From the NCBI RefSeq assembly GCF_001044235.1, contig NZ_JYNL01000020.1, positions 98,095 through 162,094 of the forward strand: DNA of 64,000 bases, written 5' to 3'. Each line of letters starts with the position of its first letter. Within the stretch, counting starts at the first letter, position 1. A model generated the notes under the pieces. That model had not been told where the DNA came from. It saw only the letters and a program-made list of their open reading frames with translations, and ran no database searches. The position numbers and the translations under genes were made by a program. This DNA is from Mycolicibacterium chlorophenolicum. GTDB lineage: Bacteria > Actinomycetota > Actinomycetes > Mycobacteriales > Mycobacteriaceae. Positions 22,124 to 34,254 of this stretch are shown here, piece after piece.

Positions 22124-22837
22124 TCAGAGCGATGCGACACTCTGGTCGACGTAGGGATTGCCGAGCCATCGGCGGCGCAGTTTCTGCAGGGTGCCGTCCT
22201 CCTCGAGCTCGGCCTGCGCGACCTGGAGCCGGGCCAGCAGCGCCGTGTCGGCGGGGGCCACCGCGATCGCGATGTCCTCGACCGAGAGCCCACGCTGGAC
22301 CACCTCGACGCCGGGAACGGCCCGCACCAGCTGGGCCAGCACCGGGGCCAGCTTCATCACCGCGTCGCAGCCGCCCGCCGCCAGGTCAGCGATCGCGGTG
22401 CTGATCGCGCCGTAGTCGTAGCGCCGGACCCGGGCTGCCTTCCCGTCGGCGACCAACTGCTCGGCGATGGCCTCGCTGGTGTTGCCGCGCTGCACGCCGA
22501 TGGTCAGGCCGGTGAGGTCGTCGACCGAATGCACGTGGGGCAGCCGGTCGGTGTCGACCGCCAGGCCCTGCCCGGAGATGACGTAGGGCGGCAAGAACGC
22601 CGCCTTGGCCGCACGCTGCGGGGTGACCGTCGTTCCGGCGATGACGCAGTCGTACTCGCCTGCGCCGAGCCGGTCGAAGATGCCGTCGAAGTCGGCCCCG
22701 TCGTATCCGACGAACGTCACCTCGTCGCCGAGCCTGGCGGCCAGCGCCCGCATCACCTCGATGTCCAGCCCGGTGTCGCCGGGCATGGCGTTGAACGGCG
22801 GATCCGGGGCGGCGACGCCGACGGTCAATGCGGCCAT
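22124..22837 (-). CDS. Solute-binding protein family 3 (amino-acid type), no signal peptide
   Basis: 237 aa covering a whole bacterial extracellular solute-binding family 3 domain: MAALTVGVAAPDPPFNAMPG, TGLDIEVMRALAARLGDEV, IAGTTVTPQRAAKAAFLPPY, TIGVQRGNTSEAI and the C-terminal LRRRWLGNPYV. Such proteins normally carry a lipoprotein signal. Here the domain begins at residue 4, with no hydrophobic leader and no lipobox cysteine. A TACGGT (22844-22849, complement) ends six bases before ATG 22837, which supports this start. No permease or ATPase gene adjoins it. A cytoplasmic sensing role is possible but unproven. Confidence 0.78.
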   Translation of the reverse strand: MAALTVGVAAPDPPFNAMPGDTGLDIEVMRALAARLGDEVTFVGYDGADFDGIFDRLGAGEYDCVIAGTTVTPQRAAKAAFLPPYVISGQGLAVDTDRLPHVHSVDDLTGLTIGVQRGNTSEAIAEQLVADGKAARVRRYDYGAISTAIADLAAGGCDAVMKLAPVLAQLVRAVPGVEVVQRGLSVEDIAIAVAPADTALLARLQVAQAELEEDGTLQKLRRRWLGNPYVDQSVASL

Positions 22838-22843
22838 GTCGCC

Positions 22844-22849
22844 ACCGTA
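22844..22849 (-). promoter_or_regulatory. Candidate -10 (TACGGT, complement) for a leaderless start at 22837
   Basis: TACGGT ends exactly six bases before the ATG on the complement, the geometry of a leaderless mRNA. The divergent gene starts only 22 bases away (22860), so the two promoters must overlap. Confidence 0.5.
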
Positions 22850-22859
22850 AGGGTTTACT

Positions 22860-24137
22860 GTGCCGCCCGTGGACGACCTCTCGATTGACCCGCCGGGCGC
22901 ACCCGTCGCCCCGACGACGTTCCTGGCACGCCTGGGCGCGGCGATGATCGCCGCGGGGTACCCGATCGGAACGGTGCGACAGACGTTGGCCACCTGCTCC
23001 GAGCGGTACGGCGTGACCGGCGAAATGCTGGTGCTGCCCAACCACATCCAGTTGACCGGCGGCGAGCGGGCCGACGGCGCCACGATGGCGATGAAGAGCG
23101 CCGAAGTCGATCTGCGGTGCGACCAGACGTTCCCGCTGGCCGCCCTGGTCGGGCGCGCCCGTCGCGGGCAGATCAGCCCGCAGGACGGCCTGGCCGAACT
23201 CGACCGGATCGACGCGATGCGGCCCCGCTTCCCGGCCTGGGCGTTCGTCGTCGGGTACACGCTGCAGAGCGCGGCGTTCGCGCTCATCCTGCAGCCCAAC
23301 CCGGTCGCGCTCGGGGCGGCGACCGTCTTCGGGTTCGGCGTGGGCCTGGCCGCGCTGCTGGCCCGCCGCAACGAGCCGCTGACGCAGCTGCTGCCCGTGG
23401 TGGCCGCGTTCACCGTGGCGCTGTGCTCCTTCACCGCCGGCCGGCTGCTGCATCTCGGCGAGGGCAGCCTGCGCGCACTGGCACCGGCGCTGGTGATGTT
23501 CCTGCCCGGCACGGCGATCACGCTGGCCGTCATCGAACTCAGCACCCGCGACATGATCTCGGGCTCGGCGCGGCTCATCGCCGGCGCAATGCGCCTGGCG
23601 CAGTTGGCTTTCGGCATCCTGATCGCCGCCCAGGTGGTGGGGTTGACCACCAGCGAGCTCAGCGTCGCCGTGGTGGACCGCTTCGGACCGTGGGCGCCCT
23701 GGGTCGGATGCGCGCTCTACGCGGTCGGCCTGTTCCTCTACCACGGCCCGCCCACCCGGTTCATGGGGTGGATGCTGATGATCCTGTTCGTGTCCTATGC
23801 CGGTCAGCTGGCGGGTAACGCCGCGCTGGGCAGCTACGCCAGCGGCTTCGGCGGCGGCCTGGCTCTCGCGCTGTGTGCCCTGTTCGTCGCCGGTCGGCCG
23901 AACACCCCGTCCGCGGCGACGCTGCTGCTGCCCGGGTTCTGGCTGCTGGTGCCGGGGTCGCTGGGCTTCATCGGCGTCACCGAGCTCATCGGCGACAACA
24001 GCTCGGGTGCCGTCGCGGTCACGCTCATCTCCATGATCTCGATCGCCCTGGGCATCCAGGCCGGCCTGCTGCTGTGGGGCGCATGCCGCCAAGTGGGCGC
24101 CACGGTCGGAGGCCGGGCGCGATACTCCAGGGCATGA
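22860..24137 (+). CDS. ThrE-type threonine/serine exporter family protein
   Basis: 425 aa. A cytoplasmic N-terminal half of ~120 residues (ERYGVTGEMLVLPNHIQLTG, LAELDRIDAMRPRFPAW) is followed by about nine to ten hydrophobic helices. The motif ALAPALVMFLPGTAITLAVI and the C-terminal LLLPGFWLLVPGSLGFIGVT are typical of the ThrE/DUF1212 family of amino-acid exporters. The start is GTG 22860, or GTG 22872 four codons on; there is no Shine-Dalgarno. An imperfect -10 (TAAGGG, 22848-22853) would make 22860 leaderless. Overlaps the next gene by ATGA. Confidence 0.87.
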   Translation: MPPVDDLSIDPPGAPVAPTTFLARLGAAMIAAGYPIGTVRQTLATCSERYGVTGEMLVLPNHIQLTGGERADGATMAMKSAEVDLRCDQTFPLAALVGRARRGQISPQDGLAELDRIDAMRPRFPAWAFVVGYTLQSAAFALILQPNPVALGAATVFGFGVGLAALLARRNEPLTQLLPVVAAFTVALCSFTAGRLLHLGEGSLRALAPALVMFLPGTAITLAVIELSTRDMISGSARLIAGAMRLAQLAFGILIAAQVVGLTTSELSVAVVDRFGPWAPWVGCALYAVGLFLYHGPPTRFMGWMLMILFVSYAGQLAGNAALGSYASGFGGGLALALCALFVAGRPNTPSAATLLLPGFWLLVPGSLGFIGVTELIGDNSSGAVAVTLISMISIALGIQAGLLLWGACRQVGATVGGRARYSRA

Positions 24138-24778
24138 CCGATTGGGTGATCCCGGCGATCACCGCCTCAGCCAGCCTGCTCGGCACCATGGTCGGCGGGA
24201 TCGCGACGTACTGGACGTCGAAGAAGAACTACGAGCGCCAGACCGTGGCCGAGGAGGAGCGCCAGAAGTTCGACCTGCTGCGCGACGCGACGGTCAGGTT
24301 CGTCTCGGCGATGACCGAGATCTCGGTGGCCAGCGCCGGTCTCAAGGAGATCTCCGCGCAGTGGGCCGAGGTGACGCAGCGGCTGGCCCACACCGAGGAC
24401 CACGAGCAGTTCCTGACGATGGCCCGCGAGATCGACCCGACGATCCCGACGAACCTCGACCGGCTCGCGGTCCTGTTCCGCGTGGTGCGGGCCACCGGTG
24501 CGCTCGAAGACGACATCAAGCGCGCCATCACGCTGCTCACCGAGCTGCGCCTGGTCGCGCCCAGCGACATCGCCGACAGCGCGCAGCGGGTCATCTACAC
24601 CGCGTTCGCGCAGGAGATCACCAGCGCGCTCTCCCCGGACCGGCGCAACGCCGCGGTCGACGCGTTCAACGGCGCGATCAACGATTTCGTCAACCGAGTG
24701 CGCCACTACATGCACGTCGAGGACCACGAATTCGACGCCATCGACAAGAAGGCGCTCGAGCACCTGCTCGAGTTCTAG
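24134..24778 (+). CDS. Membrane-anchored helical protein of unknown function
   Basis: 214 aa. One hydrophobic segment at about residues 4-26 ([20 protein letters not shown]) is followed by a charged, helical region starting [20 protein letters not shown]. The rest is alpha-helical with no catalytic motif I can identify. Start ATG overlaps the ThrE stop (ATGA), so it is co-translated with the exporter. It may be a partner of the exporter or a scaffold. Its TAG shares the CTAG with the stop of whiA (24775-24778). Confidence 0.75.
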   Translation: MTDWVIPAITASASLLGTMVGGIATYWTSKKNYERQTVAEEERQKFDLLRDATVRFVSAMTEISVASAGLKEISAQWAEVTQRLAHTEDHEQFLTMAREIDPTIPTNLDRLAVLFRVVRATGALEDDIKRAITLLTELRLVAPSDIADSAQRVIYTAFAQEITSALSPDRRNAAVDAFNGAINDFVNRVRHYMHVEDHEFDAIDKKALEHLLEF

Positions 24779-25752
24779 GCGTCCTCGAGCAGATCGGGCG
24801 TCACCGCGGACTCCGTGTCCGGGATGCCGTCCTGTTTGGCCTTGCGATCGGCCATCGACAGCAGCCGCCGGATCCGGCCTGCCACAGCGTCTTTGGTCAT
24901 CGGCGGATCAGCGAGCCGGCCGAGTTCCTCCAGCGAGGCCTGCCGGTGCGCCACCCGCAGGCTGCCCGCGGCGGCCAGATGGTCGGGCACCGTGTCGCCG
25001 AGGATCTCCAGCGCGCGCTCGACCCGCGCGGCGGCGGCCACCGCGGCGCGGGCGGACCGGCGCAGGTTCGCGTCGTCGAAGTTGGCCAGCCGGTTGGCCG
25101 TCGCGCGGACCTCGCGGCGCATCCGCCGCTCCTCCCACGTCAGCCGGGTGTCCTGGGCGCCCATCCGGGTCAGCAGCGCGCCGATCGCCTCCCCGTCGCG
25201 CACCACCACCCGGTCGCTGCCCCGCACCTCGCGCGCCTTGGCGCTGACGCCCAGCCGGCGCGCGGCGCCGACGAGGGCCAACGCCGCCTCGGGACCGGGG
25301 CAGCTGACCTCCAGCGCCGAGGACCGGCCCGGTTCGGTCAGCGAGCCGTGGGCCAGAAACGCTCCCCGCCAGGCAGCTTCGGCGTCGGCGACGCTGCCGC
25401 CGACCACCTGGGCGGGCAGTCCGCGCACCGGGCGGCCGCGCAGATCCAGCAGACCGGTCTGGCGCGCCAGCGCCTCCCCGTCCTTGGCGACCCGCACCAC
25501 GTAGCGGGTGTTCTTGCGGATCCCACTGGCCGAGAGCACGTGCACGACGGCGGTGTAGCCGTAAAGGTCGTAGATGTCCTTGCGCAGCCGGCGCGCGATG
25601 ATGCCCAGATCGACCTCGGCCTCGACCACCACCCGGCCGGACACGATGTGCAGCCCGCCGGCGAACCGCAGCAGCGAGGCCACCTCGGCGCGGCGAGCAC
25701 TCACCGAATTCACCACGAGCCGGCTGAGCTCATCCTTGACCTCGGCTGTCAT
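24775..25752 (-). CDS. whiA: WhiA, sporulation/cell-division regulator homologue
   Basis: 325 aa. The N-terminal part has the degenerate LAGLIDADG-homing-endonuclease fold of WhiA ([40 protein letters not shown]). A C-terminal helix-turn-helix follows ([20 protein letters not shown], then [13 protein letters not shown]). It regulates cell-cycle and sporulation genes in Streptomyces; its mycobacterial role is less defined. ATG 25752 is selected because it overlaps the yvcK stop as ATGA; a GTG six bases earlier is also possible. Last gene of uvrC-rapZ-yvcK-whiA. Confidence 0.95.
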   Translation of the reverse strand: MTAEVKDELSRLVVNSVSARRAEVASLLRFAGGLHIVSGRVVVEAEVDLGIIARRLRKDIYDLYGYTAVVHVLSASGIRKNTRYVVRVAKDGEALARQTGLLDLRGRPVRGLPAQVVGGSVADAEAAWRGAFLAHGSLTEPGRSSALEVSCPGPEAALALVGAARRLGVSAKAREVRGSDRVVVRDGEAIGALLTRMGAQDTRLTWEERRMRREVRATANRLANFDDANLRRSARAAVAAAARVERALEILGDTVPDHLAAAGSLRVAHRQASLEELGRLADPPMTKDAVAGRIRRLLSMADRKAKQDGIPDTESAVTPDLLEDA

Positions 25753-26768
25753 CGCCACGGGTCGTCACCTCTCGGTCCGTTCACTGTCGGTGTGGGCACC
25801 GTCTGCGGTCTGCCCGTGGGTGTCGCGCCCCGTTGCAGAACACCCTCCAATGCCGCCGCCAACCTCGCCGGGTCATGTAAAGGTGTACCAGGTCGGCACA
25901 CGTCGGCGAACTCGACGCGGGCATCGAGGATCGTCGCGGTGCGCCGCAACTGTTCCCGCTCCCGCTCGCTGGGCACCCGCGACGAGTCGACGATGATGTC
26001 GCCCACGGTGAAGTTCGGCGCGTGCTGGGCCAGCACGTGGATGTGCCGCTCGACGGAGAAGCCGGCCGTCTCCCCCGGCTCGGCCACCAGGTTCAGCACC
26101 AGGGCGCGCCGCGCGGTGGTGGCCCGCAGCGCGGCCACCAACTGCGGCACCAGCACATGCGGGATCACGCTGGTGAACCAGGAGCCCGGCCCCAGGACCA
26201 CCAGGTCGGCGTTCATGATCGCGTCCACCGCCTGATGGGTGGCGGGCGGATCACCGGGCAGCAGGCGCACCCGGCGCACCTTGCCCACGGTCGTGGCGAT
26301 CGCGACCTGGCCTCGGATCGCCCGGCTGACCCGCGGATCGGACTCCAGCCCGACGACGTCGGCCTCGATGCTCAGGCCCATCGGGCACATCGGCAGCACC
26401 CGGCCCTTGACCCCGAGAATGCGGCCCAGCTCATCGAGCGCGGCGACGGGGTCGGCGAGCACCTCGTTGAGCCCGGCGAGCATCAGGTTGCCGATGGGGT
26501 GCCCGGCGAGTGCACCGCTGCCGCCGAAGCGGTGCTGGATGATGGTGGCCCACAGTCGGCCGTGCGGACTGTCGGAAGCCAACGCCGCCAACGCCATTCG
26601 CAGATCACCCGGGGGCACGACGTCGAGCTCGCTGCGCAGCCGGCCCGAGGATCCGCCGTCGTCGGCGACCGTGACGACGGCGGTGACGTGCGAGGTGATC
26701 CGGCGCGCCGCCGACAGGGTGGCATAGAGTCCGTGCCCTCCGCCGAGGGCGACGATGCGCGGGCTCAT
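25749..26768 (-). CDS. yvcK: YvcK/CuvA-family protein (CofD-like fold)
   Basis: 339 aa member of the YvcK group, related to CofD (2-phospho-L-lactate transferase) but with a role in cell shape, wall synthesis and gluconeogenic growth; the M. tuberculosis protein is called CuvA. Signatures are [46 protein letters not shown] and [20 protein letters not shown]. Both its ends overlap neighbours by ATGA, with rapZ upstream and whiA downstream. Confidence 0.95.
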   Translation of the reverse strand: MSPRIVALGGGHGLYATLSAARRITSHVTAVVTVADDGGSSGRLRSELDVVPPGDLRMALAALASDSPHGRLWATIIQHRFGGSGALAGHPIGNLMLAGLNEVLADPVAALDELGRILGVKGRVLPMCPMGLSIEADVVGLESDPRVSRAIRGQVAIATTVGKVRRVRLLPGDPPATHQAVDAIMNADLVVLGPGSWFTSVIPHVLVPQLVAALRATTARRALVLNLVAEPGETAGFSVERHIHVLAQHAPNFTVGDIIVDSSRVPSEREREQLRRTATILDARVEFADVCRPGTPLHDPARLAAALEGVLQRGATPTGRPQTVPTPTVNGPRGDDPWR

Positions 26769-27655
26769 TCGCGACCCAGATCCCGGTGCAGCACCCGCAC
26801 CGTCAGCGCTGCGTCCTGCAGCCGTTCCGCGAGCGCCTCCGCCATCGCCACGCTGCGGTGCTTGCCGCCGGTGCAGCCGATGGCCACGGTCATGTAGCGC
26901 TTCCCCTCCCGCCGATAGCCGTCGATCACGACGTCCAACAGCTGATGGTAGGAGTCGAGGAACTCCACGGCGCCGGGTTGGCCGAGGACGTAGTCGCGCA
27001 CATCGGGATGCTGGCCGGTGTGCCGGCGCAGATTGTCCACCCAGTGCGGGTTGGGCAGGAAGCGCACATCCATCACGGTGTCGGCGTCCATCGGCAGCCC
27101 GTACTTGTAGCCGAACGACTCGACCGTGACGTTGGTGTTGGCCACCGTCTCGGCCGCGAAGGCCCGTTCGATGCTCTCCCGCAGGCCGTGCACCGACAGC
27201 GACGAGGTGTCGATGACCAGGTCGGCGCCGGCGCGCACCGGCGCCAGCAGGGCGCGCTCGGCCGCGATCCCCTCGGCGAGGGTGTGGTTGCCCTGCAGCG
27301 GGTGACTGCGCCGGTTCTGCTCGTAGCGGCGCACCAGGATGTCGTCGGACGCCTCGAGGAACACCACCCGCGGGGCGATGCTGCGCGCCGCCAGCTCGCT
27401 GCGCACCCCGTCCAGATCGCCGGTGAACCCGCGCGACCGCACGTCCATCACGACGGCCAGCTGGGTGATCCGGGAGCCCGCGGCCAGGCCGAGGTCGACC
27501 ATCCGCGCGATCAGCTCCGGCGGCAGGTTGTCCGCCACATACCAGCCCAGATCCTCCAGGACCTTGGCCGCCGTCCCGCGGCCCGCACCCGAGAGCCCCG
27601 TCACCAGGACCACGTCGATTCCGCCGGATTCGGTGTGCATGCCCGCTTCTGTCAT
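26765..27655 (-). CDS. rapZ: RapZ-family nucleotide-binding protein
   Basis: 296 aa. Walker [21 protein letters not shown] near the N-terminus, then [27 protein letters not shown] and the C-terminal [21 protein letters not shown]. Binds ATP/GTP. The E. coli relative controls GlmS through small RNAs, but actinobacteria lack that circuit, so the role here is open. ATG overlaps the uvrC stop, and its own stop overlaps yvcK. This uvrC-rapZ-yvcK-whiA order is conserved across Gram-positive bacteria. Confidence 0.95.
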   Translation of the reverse strand: MTEAGMHTESGGIDVVLVTGLSGAGRGTAAKVLEDLGWYVADNLPPELIARMVDLGLAAGSRITQLAVVMDVRSRGFTGDLDGVRSELAARSIAPRVVFLEASDDILVRRYEQNRRSHPLQGNHTLAEGIAAERALLAPVRAGADLVIDTSSLSVHGLRESIERAFAAETVANTNVTVESFGYKYGLPMDADTVMDVRFLPNPHWVDNLRRHTGQHPDVRDYVLGQPGAVEFLDSYHQLLDVVIDGYRREGKRYMTVAIGCTGGKHRSVAMAEALAERLQDAALTVRVLHRDLGRE

Positions 27656-29670
27656 CCCGTCACTGTGCTTCGATCATCGTGGATAACCGCCACCGGCGCG
27701 TCCTGTTCCGGCGGCGAATCCGGCCCGTCAGGCGTTTCCACCCCCAGCGCCTCGAGCACGGCCCGGGCCGTGGCCACCCCGATGCCGGGCACCGTGGTGA
27801 TCTCCTCGACCGTGGCCTGCCGCAGCCGCGCCACCGAACCGAAGTGCGTGACCAGCGCCTTGCGCCGGTGCTCCCCGAGCCCGCGCACCGAGTCCAGCGC
27901 CGAGGCCGTCATCCGCTTGGAGCGCTTGCTGCGGTGGTAGCTGATCGCGAACCGGTGCGCCTCGTCGCGCACCCGCTGCAGCAGATACAGCCCTTCGCTG
28001 TTGCGCGGGAAGATGACCGGATCCGGCTCCGACGGCACCCACACCTCTTCCAGCCGCTTCGCCAGCCCGATCACCGCGACGTCGGTGATGCCGAGGTCGT
28101 CGAGCACCGCGGCCGCGGCGTTGACCTGCGGGGCGCCCCCGTCGACGACGAACAGATTCGGTGGGTAGGCGAACCTGCGCGACCTGCCTTCGGCGATCAG
28201 GTCCCCGGGCTGCTGGGTGTCGCGCAGATGGCGGTGGAACCGCCGCCGCGTGACCTCCGCGATCGAGGCGACGTCGTCGGAGCGCCCGTCCCCCGCAGCC
28301 TCCCGGATCGCGTAGTGCCGATAGTCGGATTTCTTGGCCAGGCCGTCCTCGAAGACCACCAGCGAGGCCACCACGTCGGTGCCCTGCACATGGCTGATGT
28401 CGACGCACTCGATGCGCAGCGGCGCGTCCTCGAGGCCCAGCGCGTCCTGAATGCTCTGCAGCGCAGCGCTTCTCGCGGTGAAGTCGCCGGCCCGCTTGAG
28501 CTTGTGCTGGTTCAGCGCCTGCTCGGCGTTGCGCTGAACCGTCTCCGCGAGCGCCCGCTTGTCGCCGCGCTGCGCGACGCGTATCGACACCCGCGACCCT
28601 CGCAGCTGCGACAACCACGTCTCCAGTTCCGCCGACGTCTCGGGCAGCACCGGCACGAGCACCTGCTTGGGCACCGGGTTGGTGGTCTCGTCGCCGCCCT
28701 CGTCGGCGGCGCCGTCGAGCGCGACCTGATCACCGTAGAACTGCGTGAGGAACTGCTCCACCAGATAGGACAGCGTCGATTCGCCCGGCTCGCCGGACTT
28801 CTCGATGATCCAGCCGCGCTGACCCCGGACCCGTCCGCCGCGCACGTGAAACACCTGCACCGCCGCTTCGAGTTCGTCGTCGGCGAAGGCCACCACGTCG
28901 GCGTCGGTGCCGTCGCCGAACACCACGGCCTGCTTCTCCATCGCGCGGCGCATCGCGCCGATGTTGTCCCGCAGGCGGGCGGCCCGCTCGAAGTCCAGCT
29001 CCTCGGCCGCGGCGTTCATCTGCTGTTCCATCTCGCGGATCAGCTTGTCGGTCTTGCCGGCGAGGAAGTCGCAGAAATCCGTCACGATCTGGCGGTGCTG
29101 CTCGGCGCTCACCCGCCCGACACACGGGGCCGAGCACTTGTCGATGTAGCCCAGCAGGCAGGGCCGGTCAATCTGGCTGTGCCGCTTGAACACTCCGGCC
29201 GAGCAGGTGCGGGCGGGAAACACCCGGGTGAGCAGGTCAAGGGTTTCGCGGATGGCCCAGGCATGCGAGTACGGCCCGAAGTACCGCACACCCTTGCGGC
29301 GCGGACCCCGGTACACCTTCAGCCGCGGATACTCCTCGTTCAGCGTCACCGCGAGCACCGGATAGGACTTGTCGTCCCGGTAGCGGATGTTGAACCGGGG
29401 ATCGAACTCCTTGATCCAGTTGTATTCGAGCTGCAGCGCCTCGACCTCGGTGGTGACCACCGTCCACTCGACGCTGGCGGCCGTCATCACCATCTGGCGG
29501 GTGCGCGGCGCGAGCCCCGACAGATCGGCGAAATAGGAGTTGAGCCGGCTGCGCAGGCTCTTGGCCTTGCCGACGTAGATCACCCGCCGGTGCGGGTCGC
29601 GGAAACGGTAGACACCCGGTTCGACGGGGATCGACCCGGGAGCGGGTCGGTACGTCGCTGGATCGGGCAC
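27652..29670 (-). CDS. uvrC: UvrC, excinuclease ABC subunit C
   Basis: 672 aa nuclease that makes both incisions around bulky DNA lesions with UvrAB. Domains in order: GIY-YIG ([20 protein letters not shown], residues ~19-95); the cysteine region [23 protein letters not shown] helix (residues ~200-240); UvrC RNase-H-like endonuclease ([20 protein letters not shown] to [15 protein letters not shown]); C-terminal helix-hairpin-helix ([28 protein letters not shown]). GTG 29670 follows TAACCT (29677-29682, complement) by six bases, a leaderless arrangement. Confidence 0.96.
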   Translation of the reverse strand: MPDPATYRPAPGSIPVEPGVYRFRDPHRRVIYVGKAKSLRSRLNSYFADLSGLAPRTRQMVMTAASVEWTVVTTEVEALQLEYNWIKEFDPRFNIRYRDDKSYPVLAVTLNEEYPRLKVYRGPRRKGVRYFGPYSHAWAIRETLDLLTRVFPARTCSAGVFKRHSQIDRPCLLGYIDKCSAPCVGRVSAEQHRQIVTDFCDFLAGKTDKLIREMEQQMNAAAEELDFERAARLRDNIGAMRRAMEKQAVVFGDGTDADVVAFADDELEAAVQVFHVRGGRVRGQRGWIIEKSGEPGESTLSYLVEQFLTQFYGDQVALDGAADEGGDETTNPVPKQVLVPVLPETSAELETWLSQLRGSRVSIRVAQRGDKRALAETVQRNAEQALNQHKLKRAGDFTARSAALQSIQDALGLEDAPLRIECVDISHVQGTDVVASLVVFEDGLAKKSDYRHYAIREAAGDGRSDDVASIAEVTRRRFHRHLRDTQQPGDLIAEGRSRRFAYPPNLFVVDGGAPQVNAAAAVLDDLGITDVAVIGLAKRLEEVWVPSEPDPVIFPRNSEGLYLLQRVRDEAHRFAISYHRSKRSKRMTASALDSVRGLGEHRRKALVTHFGSVARLRQATVEEITTVPGIGVATARAVLEALGVETPDGPDSPPEQDAPVAVIHDDRSTVTG

Positions 29671-29676
29671 GGACCC

Positions 29677-29682
29677 AGGTTA
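29677..29682 (-). promoter_or_regulatory. Candidate -10 (TAACCT, complement) for leaderless uvrC
   Basis: TAACCT on the complement ends six bases before the GTG of uvrC at 29670. On the other strand TAGAGC (29702-29707) stands six bases before GTG 29714 of ggt. The 43-base divergent spacer therefore seems to hold both promoters. Confidence 0.45.
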
Positions 29683-29713
29683 CTGCGACCCCCCGACCGG
29701 GTAGAGCGACGAG

Positions 29714-31622
29714 GTGGCGGTGCGGACCGTGACCTCGACCCGGGTGCTGGCGCTGCTGCTCGCTGCCGTGCTGGTCTGCGCCGGTTGCAGCGGTCCGCCA
29801 TCCCCGCCGGCGCCGGCGGGCCCGTGCGCCATCGTGACCAACGGCACCCCGCAGGCCAAGCAGGCTGGCGGCGACGACGAATCCGCGCCCGAGACCGCGA
29901 CCGGATACCGCACCGGGATGACGCCGGTCCGCACGGGTCACTACGCCGTAGCGACCGCCAACCCGCTGGCCACGCAGGCCGCCTGCGAGGTGCTGCGCGA
30001 CGGCGGCACCGCCGCCGACGCTCTCGTGGCGGCGCAGGCCGTGCTCGGCCTCGTCGAACCCCAGTCCTCCGGGATCGGCGGTGGCGGCTTCCTGCTGTAC
30101 TACGACGCCACCGCCAAGTCGGTGCAGGCGTTCGACGGGCGGGAGATCGCCCCGGCGGCGGCGACCGAGAACTATCTGCGCAGGGTGTCCGACACCGACC
30201 GGACCGCACCGAAACCCGACGCACGCGGGTCAGGACGATCCATCGGGGTGCCGGGCATCGTGCGGATGCTGGCCGACGTACACACCGCGCACGGCCGCAC
30301 CGCGTGGCGGGACCTGTTCACCCCCGCGGTCCGGCTCGCCGACGACGGCTTCGACATCAGTCCCCGGCTGGCGGCCGCCATCGCCGACGCGGCACCGCGG
30401 TTGCGACTCGACGAGCAGGCCGGCGCGTACTTCCTCAACCCGGACGGCTCCCCGCGGTCGGCGGACACCCGGCTGACGAATCCCGCGTACGCAAAGACGT
30501 TGGGCGCCATCGCGACCGACCCGGCGGCGCTCTACACCGGGCCGATCGCCGCCGACATCGTCGCCGCCGCGACCGACCCGTCGGGTGGCCGTACGCCCAG
30601 CCTGATGACCGTCGAGGATCTGGCCGGCTACACGGCCAAGACACGCGAGGCGCTGTGCGTGCCCTACCGCGGTAAGCAGATCTGCGGGATGCCGCCGCCC
30701 TCGTCGGGCGGCATCGCGGTCGCCGAGACACTCGGCGTGCTGGAGCACTTCGCCATGGCCGACCACCGGCCCACCGACCTCGACCGCGACGGCGGCAGGC
30801 CCACCGTGCAGGGGGTGCACCTGATCGCCGAGGCGGAGCGGCTCGCCTACGCCGACCGGGACCGCTACGTCGCCGACACCGACTTCGTCGCGCTGCCCGG
30901 CGGCTCCCCCGACGCCCTGCTCGGCGCCGACTATCTCGCCGGGCGGGCGGCGCTGATCTCCCCCGACCGCACGATGGGCACGGCGAAGCCCGGCGAGTTC
31001 GGCCCGCCGACCGCGCCGGTGGCGCCGGTGCCCGAACACGGCACCAGCCAGATCAGCATCGTCGACGCGCAGGGCAACGCCGCGTCGCTCACCACCACCG
31101 TCGAGTCGGCGTTCGGCTCGTTCCACATGGTCGACGGGTTCCTGTTGAACAATCAGCTCACCGACTTCTCGGCCGAGCCCGCCGGCCCGGACGGCGCGCC
31201 AATCGCGAACCGGGTCGCGCCGGGCAAGCGGCCGCGCAGCACCATGGCGCCCACACTGATCTTCGACGCCGGCCCAGCGGGATCGCTCGGCCCGCTCTAC
31301 GCCGTCACCGGATCGCCGGGCGGTTCCACGATCGTCCAGTTCGTCGTCAAAACCGTGGTGGGACTGCTGGACTGGGGGCTGGACCCGCAGCAGGCCGTCT
31401 CGATGGTGGACTTCGGCGCCGCCAACTCGCCGACGACGAACGTGGGCGGGGAGCATCCGGTGATCGACATCTCCGATGACGGCCGGCACGACCCGCTGGT
31501 GACGGGATTACGCGAACTCGGCCATCAGGTCGACATCGCCGACCAGTCCAGCGGGCTGTCGGCGATCGTGCGCGCCGATCCCGGCTGGGTGGGCGGTGCC
31601 GACCCACGCCGGGAGGGCGTGG

Positions 31623-31642
<20 letters not shown>
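29714..31642 (+). CDS. ggt: Gamma-glutamyltransferase, probable lipoprotein
   Basis: 642 aa Ntn-hydrolase precursor that cleaves gamma-glutamyl bonds such as glutathione or gamma-glutamyl peptides. The N-terminus is an export signal ending LLAAVLVCAGCSG with a lipobox-like cysteine at 25; position -3 is Cys, which is unusual. The large subunit has GGTAADALVAAQAVLGLVEP and GIGGGGFLLYYD. The autocatalytic threonine should be T444 in EHGTSQISIVDAQGNAASLT, and TGSPGGSTI is near the end. GTG 29714 is six bases after TAGAGC; other GTGs follow. Its last 20 bases overlap the convergent PH-like gene. Confidence 0.9.
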
Positions 31643-33834
<2,192 letters not shown>

Positions 33835-33885
33835 TCTCACCACCTTGCCGGTTCCCGCGACGAGAACCACCTGTTTCTCCCGTTC

Positions 33886-33891
33886 AGTATG
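33886..33891 (-). promoter_or_regulatory. Candidate -10 (CATACT, complement) for ribBA
   Basis: CATACT on the complement lies 52-57 bases before the ribBA ATG and predicts a leader of ~45 bases. I see no RFN (FMN riboswitch) core in or upstream of this leader. Confidence 0.35.
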
Positions 33892-33904
33892 AACCACGGG
33901 GGCG

Positions 33905-33922
33905 GGCGGGTTATTGCCCGCC
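33905..33922 (-). terminator. Short G+C hairpin upstream of ribBA
   Basis: GGCGGG-TTATTG-CCCGCC forms a perfect six-base stem with a six-base loop. It lies upstream of the ribBA -10 candidate, so it more likely ends transcription arriving from the ribC side than attenuates ribBA. No U-tract follows, as is usual in mycobacteria. Confidence 0.35.
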
Positions 33923-33971
33923 TGACGTGGCCGGACGCCGGTGATGCCGGTCACAGCGGCGCGGCGGCGCC

Positions 33972-34019
33972 TCAGCCCGGCTTGTCGTACGACAGCAGCC
34001 TCTCGACGTACTTGGCGAT
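33972..34019 (-). pseudogene. Detached copy of the ribC 3' end
   Basis: On the complement this reads [15 protein letters not shown] and then TGA. The first ten residues are exactly those near the end of intact ribC ([18 protein letters not shown]). At the DNA level 33990-34019 matches 34708-34737 at 29 of 30 bases, and the match stops sharply at 34019/34020. No other part of ribC is present. It is best read as an original ribC terminus cut off from its gene by insertion of the 34020-34707 segment. Confidence 0.65.
33990..34019 (+). repeat. 30-bp direct repeat, copy 1 (ribC 3' end, possible att site)
   Basis: 29/30 identical, in the same orientation, to 34708-34737; the one mismatch is at 34001 (T for G). 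The two copies are 718 bases apart and bound an AT-richer segment, the arrangement left when an element integrates into the 3' end of a gene. Confidence 0.7.
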
Positions 34020-34241
34020 TAGAGACGAGCGATCGGTACGCCCGTCTTCCTGCAATGCAGGTGGACGCGGTCCAAGAAGACCCAGATATGTTCGACCTGA
34101 CAGGTCAAACTCGGGAAAGGTAGAGAGGAGTATCGCTGTCGGCGAGTGCCGGAACCGCCTACGGTCCGCCGCTGTGACCCTTCCTGCGAGCCTCTCGCTG
34201 GTCCCAGAGCAGGTTACCCGTTGAAGCCCGCCTGAGCGTTC

Positions 34242-34247
34242 TACAGT
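34242..34247 (+). promoter_or_regulatory. Candidate -10 (TACAGT) for a leaderless start at 34255
   Basis: TACAGT ends seven bases before ATG 34255. It favours this start over the GTG at 34246, which overlaps the hexamer itself. Confidence 0.45.
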
Positions 34248-34254
34248 GACCCCC

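Larger units (their letters stand above)
33835..34254. other. 420-base gap between ribBA and a small gene; leader and insertion scar
   Basis: No complete gene is seen here. From the ribBA side it holds the ribBA leader with a -10 candidate, a G+C-rich hairpin, and a fragment identical to the 3' end of ribC (33972-34019). After about 34020 it holds unrecognised AT-richer sequence leading to the leaderless start at 34255. Confidence 0.6.

Noticed and set aside
22860..22872. Definite start of the ThrE-type gene
   Set aside because: GTG 22860 and GTG 22872 are both plausible. The upstream TAAGGG is an imperfect -10, so I kept 22860 without calling a promoter feature.
27679..30675. Open frame of ~998 codons opposite uvrC and into ggt
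   Set aside because: Shadow of two recognised genes read in the wrong frame.
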